The notes under the pieces: model-generated | Told to the model about the DNA's origin: nothing | What the model saw: only the letters and a program-made list of their open reading frames with translations | Databases searched by the model: none | Origin: Hondaea fermentalgiana | Taxonomy: Eukaryota; Sar; Bigyra; Thraustochytrida; Thraustochytriidae | Assembly: GCA_014084085.1 (NCBI GenBank) | Contig: NPFB01000070.1 | Span: forward strand, 259,606 to 276,887 | DNA length: 17,282 nt | Reading direction: 5' to 3' | Shown here: piece after piece, positions 14,132-17,282 of the stretch | Layout of the letters: every line of letters starts with the position of its first letter | How positions within the stretch are numbered: position 1 is the first letter of the stretch | Made by a program: the position numbers and the translations under genes

Positions 14132-16693
14132 TTACAATTCGTCGAGGAGAGCGAGAGAATAGTCGCTCTTGACAATCTCTGCGAGACGCGCGCGAATCTC
14201 ATCGTAGCGTTTACGGAACTCAAAGATGCTGGCCGACTCACGGAGAAACTCCACCATGTAGGTTCTTGCCCCGACGAGAAAGATCTGGACCGTGAAGATT
14301 TTGATGTCATCCCGAGACACGTGAAGCTTAAAGTCGTCAAAGTCCACCGCGACGCGGTCGCGATGTTGCGTGTCAGAATGCACAATGTACGCAATGCGCT
14401 CAAGAACCTCTCGAGCTGGAACGCAAGTACTGAATCGAGTCGATCGCTTGACCACGTCCTTGAACTGCTGAATCTGCGACGCCCCCTCGGACGCCGGAGA
14501 CCACGGTTCGTCGTGTGCTTGCATATCTTCATAGTGAGAGCGCACATCCTCGCTCGAGCGACTGCGCGGTGGTGGCGAAAGCGACCGATGCAGACGGCGT
14601 TCAAAGATGGAGCCCGGGCTCTTGCACAGAGACTCGAGCGCGAGCGGTGGCGGCGCGTCCACAGCGGCGCGACTGCGAGGCGCAAGTGGAGGAGACTGGA
14701 AAAGAGGCAAGCCTCTCGCGCTGGGCGAGTTTGGCGTCGCTCTGCGCATCGCAGGGCCGCTAAATCGGGTTGTTGATGCCATCATTGATCCAAATCGGGG
14801 ACTGTCTGCTGGCTGTGCGCTGCACAAATCCTGCTGCGAAGCCGTGTCGGAGCGCGTGGGACGGCAGTCATCGGGGCCAATCTCTTCTTGAGGAAGTGCG
14901 CGAGCCGCGCATGCACGGGCAAGCAATTCTTCGTCATCCTCACCGACAACGATTCGGCCCTCTTCCTCCACATCCTCCTCCTCTTCATCGTCGTCGTCGT
15001 CATCATCATCATCATCGTCCTCATCGTGATAAAGCTCGTCCATCTCGTCAAAGAAGGATTCTGCTTCTTCTTCCTCGGCACAAGAACGCTGAGGCGCCGA
15101 GACAGGCAAGACAGCGTCATCGACCCAAGGATGCATTTGGGCATCCCAGACGGTCATGCGCAGCTCTGGTTCAGGTTCGAGGAGACCGGCAAGGAGGTCC
15201 ACGACGGCGCCAGATAAGTGACGCGGGAAGAAGAGCGAAGGAAAATCAGCGACAGCGGCCGCTGAGATACCATCGATGCCATTACGCGACGATGCTGCCG
15301 AGGCGGCGCCCTGCGCCTTGTCCTGATCAAGTGCGGGGTGCATTTCCTTTTGCGCGCGTTTCCAAGCACGAAAATGCGCAAAGCGCGGGCATCGCAAAAG
15401 GTCCTTGCCAAATGGTAGATTCCCGTTGAGGAGGGCAAAGAGAATGACGCCGAGTGACCATGAATCAGCCTTGGCGCCATCGTAGCCGTTGTCGGTGCGT
15501 TCGAGGACCTCGGGCGCCACGTAATGCGGCGAGCCCACCACGCTCATGAGACGACGCATCAGATAAGGACGGCCAGGCATCCCAACATCTTGACCCCCCT
15601 GGAGCTGTTGGCGGCCTTGCTTTGCACCGTCCATGTAGAGTGCCGACAGTCCAAAGTCGGCAATCTTGAGCACAGCGCCTTCGTCGTGATCCGCAAGCAG
15701 CAAATTTTCTGGCTTGAGGTCTCGATGCGCCAGGCCACGCGAGTGGCAATAGGCCACACCCGAGAGAACCTGGCGAAAATAGTGCAATGCAGTTTGTTCA
15801 TCGCAGCCCTCATCGACCCGAATTCGGTCAAAGAGCTCGCCTCCCGAGGCAAGCTCGAGAACGAGAAAAAGAGTAGACTTGCTCTCTTGCACGAGCTCGA
15901 GGACCTCAAAGAGCTGGAGAACATTTTCATGTCCTCGAATCTTTTGCATGTTGCGAATCTCGTTGCACGTCTGCTGGCGCTGGCGTAGAAATTGCATGTA
16001 CTTTTGCGGAACGCGGGGTACGTTGACGGCACAACCCAACGAAGGTACTTTGCGTTTTACAATTGTGTTGATGGCCTCCAATTTGTCTACCTCGGTGCCG
16101 TAGAGCGACATGCATTGCTTGAGGGTCAGCTCGCGCAGTTGACCGGACCGTCGGTCGATGGCAGCGGCAACTACTGACTTTGAGCCAGGGTGCACCATCC
16201 ACCGAACATCGGCTTCGGAGAGCTCTGCGCATGTCAATTGCGCCGAGGAACTGGCTCCAGGACGATCGCTATTGGCCTCGTTCATGGGACTTGGCCCTTC
16301 ACGAGCGCTTGCCCCGGTTGCGTCGGCCTGGTGCTGAGTGGCGCGGTGGTTCCCATGCTCAACACCTGACAAACTGAGCTTGCGGGGCCGGTTCGCGCGT
16401 TTCTCGTTGTTATCATTGTCGTCGTTCTTGTTTCCGTCAGTGCCGGACATGCTCGCTTCTTGGCCATCGGTCGTCGCAACAGCAACATAGCGCGCGAGAG
16501 CCACTGACCGCACGAGTTTAAGGTGACTTGAGTGCAAGATCTTCATGGCAAAATGATCCCTTGATACTGCGTGCACGCACTCGTAGACAACGCCGGAAGA
16601 GCCTCCACCGAGATAATTTCCCAGTTCATAGGCATCCTTTTCGTCCACCTGAATGGTCTGTCCATCGTACTTGCTGATGCGTCGAGTTTCCAT
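14132..16693 (-). CDS. CAMK-type Ser/Thr protein kinase with a C-terminal KA1-like domain and a long N-lobe insert
   Basis: The 853-residue protein has all kinase landmarks: glycine loop GGGSSGVV (29-36), Lys51 in FAMKIL, alpha-C Glu245 in CNEIRNMQK, HRDLKPEN (323-330), DFG (346-348), and VAPEV (392-396). The sequence around ELASGGELFDRI and VGSPHYVAPEVL places it in the CAMK/SNF1-like group. Between Lys51 and Glu245 there are about 190 residues instead of about 20, so a Ser/Asn-rich insert of about 170 residues interrupts the N-lobe. The activation loop is also extended (349-388), and a further insert lies near 435-480. After the kinase domain (ending near 525) come an Asp11-Glu tract (559-573) and a Ser/Pro-rich linker with many SP sites. 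The C-terminus (about 748-842) starts VKRSTRFSTCVPAREVLERI and contains ARTYMVEFL and EFRKRYDEI, resembling the KA1/PPI module of plant CIPKs and the C-terminal domain of CHK1, which bind membranes or fold back on the kinase. I cannot decide between those relatives. The ATG at 16693 precedes the glycine loop by 28 residues. No introns. Confidence 0.88.
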   Translation of the reverse strand: METRRISKYDGQTIQVDEKDAYELGNYLGGGSSGVVYECVHAVSRDHFAMKILHSSHLKLVRSVALARYVAVATTDGQEASMSGTDGNKNDDNDNNEKRANRPRKLSLSGVEHGNHRATQHQADATGASAREGPSPMNEANSDRPGASSSAQLTCAELSEADVRWMVHPGSKSVVAAAIDRRSGQLRELTLKQCMSLYGTEVDKLEAINTIVKRKVPSLGCAVNVPRVPQKYMQFLRQRQQTCNEIRNMQKIRGHENVLQLFEVLELVQESKSTLFLVLELASGGELFDRIRVDEGCDEQTALHYFRQVLSGVAYCHSRGLAHRDLKPENLLLADHDEGAVLKIADFGLSALYMDGAKQGRQQLQGGQDVGMPGRPYLMRRLMSVVGSPHYVAPEVLERTDNGYDGAKADSWSLGVILFALLNGNLPFGKDLLRCPRFAHFRAWKRAQKEMHPALDQDKAQGAASAASSRNGIDGISAAAVADFPSLFFPRHLSGAVVDLLAGLLEPEPELRMTVWDAQMHPWVDDAVLPVSAPQRSCAEEEEAESFFDEMDELYHDEDDDDDDDDDDDEEEEDVEEEGRIVVGEDDEELLARACAARALPQEEIGPDDCRPTRSDTASQQDLCSAQPADSPRFGSMMASTTRFSGPAMRRATPNSPSARGLPLFQSPPLAPRSRAAVDAPPPLALESLCKSPGSIFERRLHRSLSPPPRSRSSEDVRSHYEDMQAHDEPWSPASEGASQIQQFKDVVKRSTRFSTCVPAREVLERIAYIVHSDTQHRDRVAVDFDDFKLHVSRDDIKIFTVQIFLVGARTYMVEFLRESASIFEFRKRYDEIRARLAEIVKSDYSLALLDEL
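14987..15019. repeat. Trinucleotide repeat encoding an Asp11 tract in the kinase
   Basis: CGT/CAT triplets on the plus strand encode residues 559-569 (Asp) on the minus strand, continuing into a Glu run (570-573). It lies between the kinase domain and the C-terminal KA1-like domain. The opposite strand reads as an Ile/Val-rich false ORF. Confidence 0.85.
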
Positions 16694-16726
16694 CGTGGCT
16701 GGCTGATCTTTCCCACCGTACGAACG

Positions 16727-16729
<3 letters not shown>

Positions 16730-16759
<30 letters not shown>
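16730..16759. repeat. (AG)15 microsatellite in the kinase leader
   Basis: Fifteen uninterrupted AG units lie 37 bases upstream of the kinase ATG. On the kinase coding strand the tract reads (CT)15, so it is probably in the 5' UTR or initiator region. Confidence 0.95.
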
Positions 16760-16765
<6 letters not shown>

Positions 16766-16886
16766 CGAGTGTGCGCTGTCCGTGCCTTTAGTCGGCGAGC
16801 GAGCGAGTTAGATTGCTCGCCCGCGGGCGCGGGCAGGGGAGCGCACGTCGAAAGATCCTAAAGAGTGGCTCGCGCGAGCCTCCCCT

Positions 16887-16910
16887 TGTCTGTCTGTCTG
16901 TCTGTCTGTC
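16887..16910. repeat. (TGTC)6 tetranucleotide repeat
   Basis: Six exact TGTC units are followed by degenerate TGGTTGTCTGTCC, about 195 bp upstream of the kinase ATG; on the kinase strand it reads as GACA repeats. Confidence 0.95.
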
Positions 16911-17060
16911 TGGTTGTCTGTCCTCTTTCTCCGCCTAGTGCCTGCTGCTTTTGCTTCGGGGTGCGACGGGCCTGGTCTGCCCGCTCTCCGCGGGGTCCAG
17001 GCCGAACGGGGCGCGTCGCCGATGCCGGGGCGGCCGCGAGGAGAAAAGGCAAAGAAGGTG

Positions 17061-17120
17061 GCTGCGCTGCGCTACGCTACGCTACGCACGCAACGCACGC
17101 ACGCGCGCTCGCTCGCACGC
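17061..17120. repeat. Compound GCTAC / CGCACG simple repeat
   Basis: (GCTAC)3 at 17071-17085 runs into irregular GCACGCAACGCACGCACGCG and then GCTCGCTCGCACGCTC. It is a low-complexity, CpG-dense stretch in the far upstream region of the kinase gene. Confidence 0.75.
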
Positions 17121-17282
17121 TCTTGCGCGCGCGGAGAGCGAGCGTGGGGAAAGAGAGTGAAGAAAGAGGATAAGGTAGAATAGACGGCGCGCGCGCGCGG
17201 CGTCCGTCGTTCACCTTGCCGCCGACGCGGCAGCGCTGGCGAGTGTCGATGCTGAAATGGAAGCATTTGCCGCGCATCTGCT

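Larger units (their letters stand above)
16694..17282. promoter_or_regulatory. Repeat-rich upstream region of the kinase gene, running to the window edge
   Basis: This 589-bp region should hold the kinase leader and promoter. It is unusually rich in simple repeats: (AG)15 at 16730-16759, (TGTC)6 at 16887-16910, (GCTAC)3 at 17071-17085, CGCACG-type repeats to 17120, and alternating GC at about 17187-17200. All ORFs here are short and basic. In the last 70 bases both strands have a coding look: minus strand GKCFHFSIDTRQRCRVGGK followed by a GT that could be a splice donor (17213-17214), and plus strand a Met-initiated frame from 17250. Neither can be settled at the edge of the window. Confidence 0.5.

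Noticed and set aside
14888..15217. Plus-strand 109-residue ORF with an Ile/Val-rich segment
   Set aside because: Antisense of the Asp/Glu tract in the kinase, for the same reason.

Overview
This window looks like nuclear DNA of a compact, GC-rich protist. The best fit is a stramenopile of the thraustochytrid type (Aurantiochytrium, Schizochytrium or Hondaea-like), but that assignment is an inference from style, not from a marker gene. The reasons are: five long intronless ORFs using the standard code; short intergenic regions with simple repeats; long acidic, serine-rich and glutamine-rich linkers inside otherwise conserved eukaryotic domain proteins; and purely eukaryotic families (BAR, RGS, PH, ArfGAP, translin/TRAX, calponin homology, CAMK-type kinase with KA1). 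I see no operons, tRNA, rRNA, CRISPR array or transposase.

Layout. Bases 1-87 (minus) may hold the first 29 codons of a gene that runs off the left edge; 88-728 is its GC-rich upstream region. Bases 729-2240 (minus) encode a secreted multiple inositol polyphosphate phosphatase. Only 134 bp upstream ends a 1632-residue BAR-RGS-PH-ArfGAP-ankyrin protein (2375-7273, minus). A 1.39-kb divergent, repeat-bearing intergenic region (7274-8659) separates it from the only plus-strand gene, 8660-10327, which is a translin-TRAX fusion. That gene converges, across a 391-bp spacer rich in homopolymers, on a 1037-residue calponin-homology/coiled-coil protein (10719-13832, minus). Next is an 853-residue CAMK-like Ser/Thr kinase with a C-terminal KA1-like domain (14132-16693, minus). 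The right end (16694-17282) is repeat-rich upstream sequence.

The most interesting item is the plus-strand gene. It joins a translin half (residues about 115-320) and a TRAX half (about 340-535) in one polypeptide. These are the two subunits of C3PO, the endoribonuclease that removes the passenger strand from RISC and processes tRNA. The TRAX half keeps all four acidic residues expected of the C3PO catalytic centre, while three of the four equivalents in the translin half are replaced. This is a single-chain C3PO, which would force a 1:1 subunit ratio. I know of no description of such a fusion.

Second is the BAR-RGS-PH-ArfGAP-ANK protein: an ACAP/ASAP-like ArfGAP with an inserted RGS domain, which could couple heterotrimeric G-protein and Arf signalling at curved membranes. 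The kinase has a roughly 170-residue insert inside its N-lobe. The calponin-homology protein carries two similar EF-hand-like helical modules and Sfi1-like tryptophan segments. The genes do not form an obvious pathway. The only loose link is that the phosphatase (inositol phosphates) sits beside a PH-domain ArfGAP (phosphoinositides).
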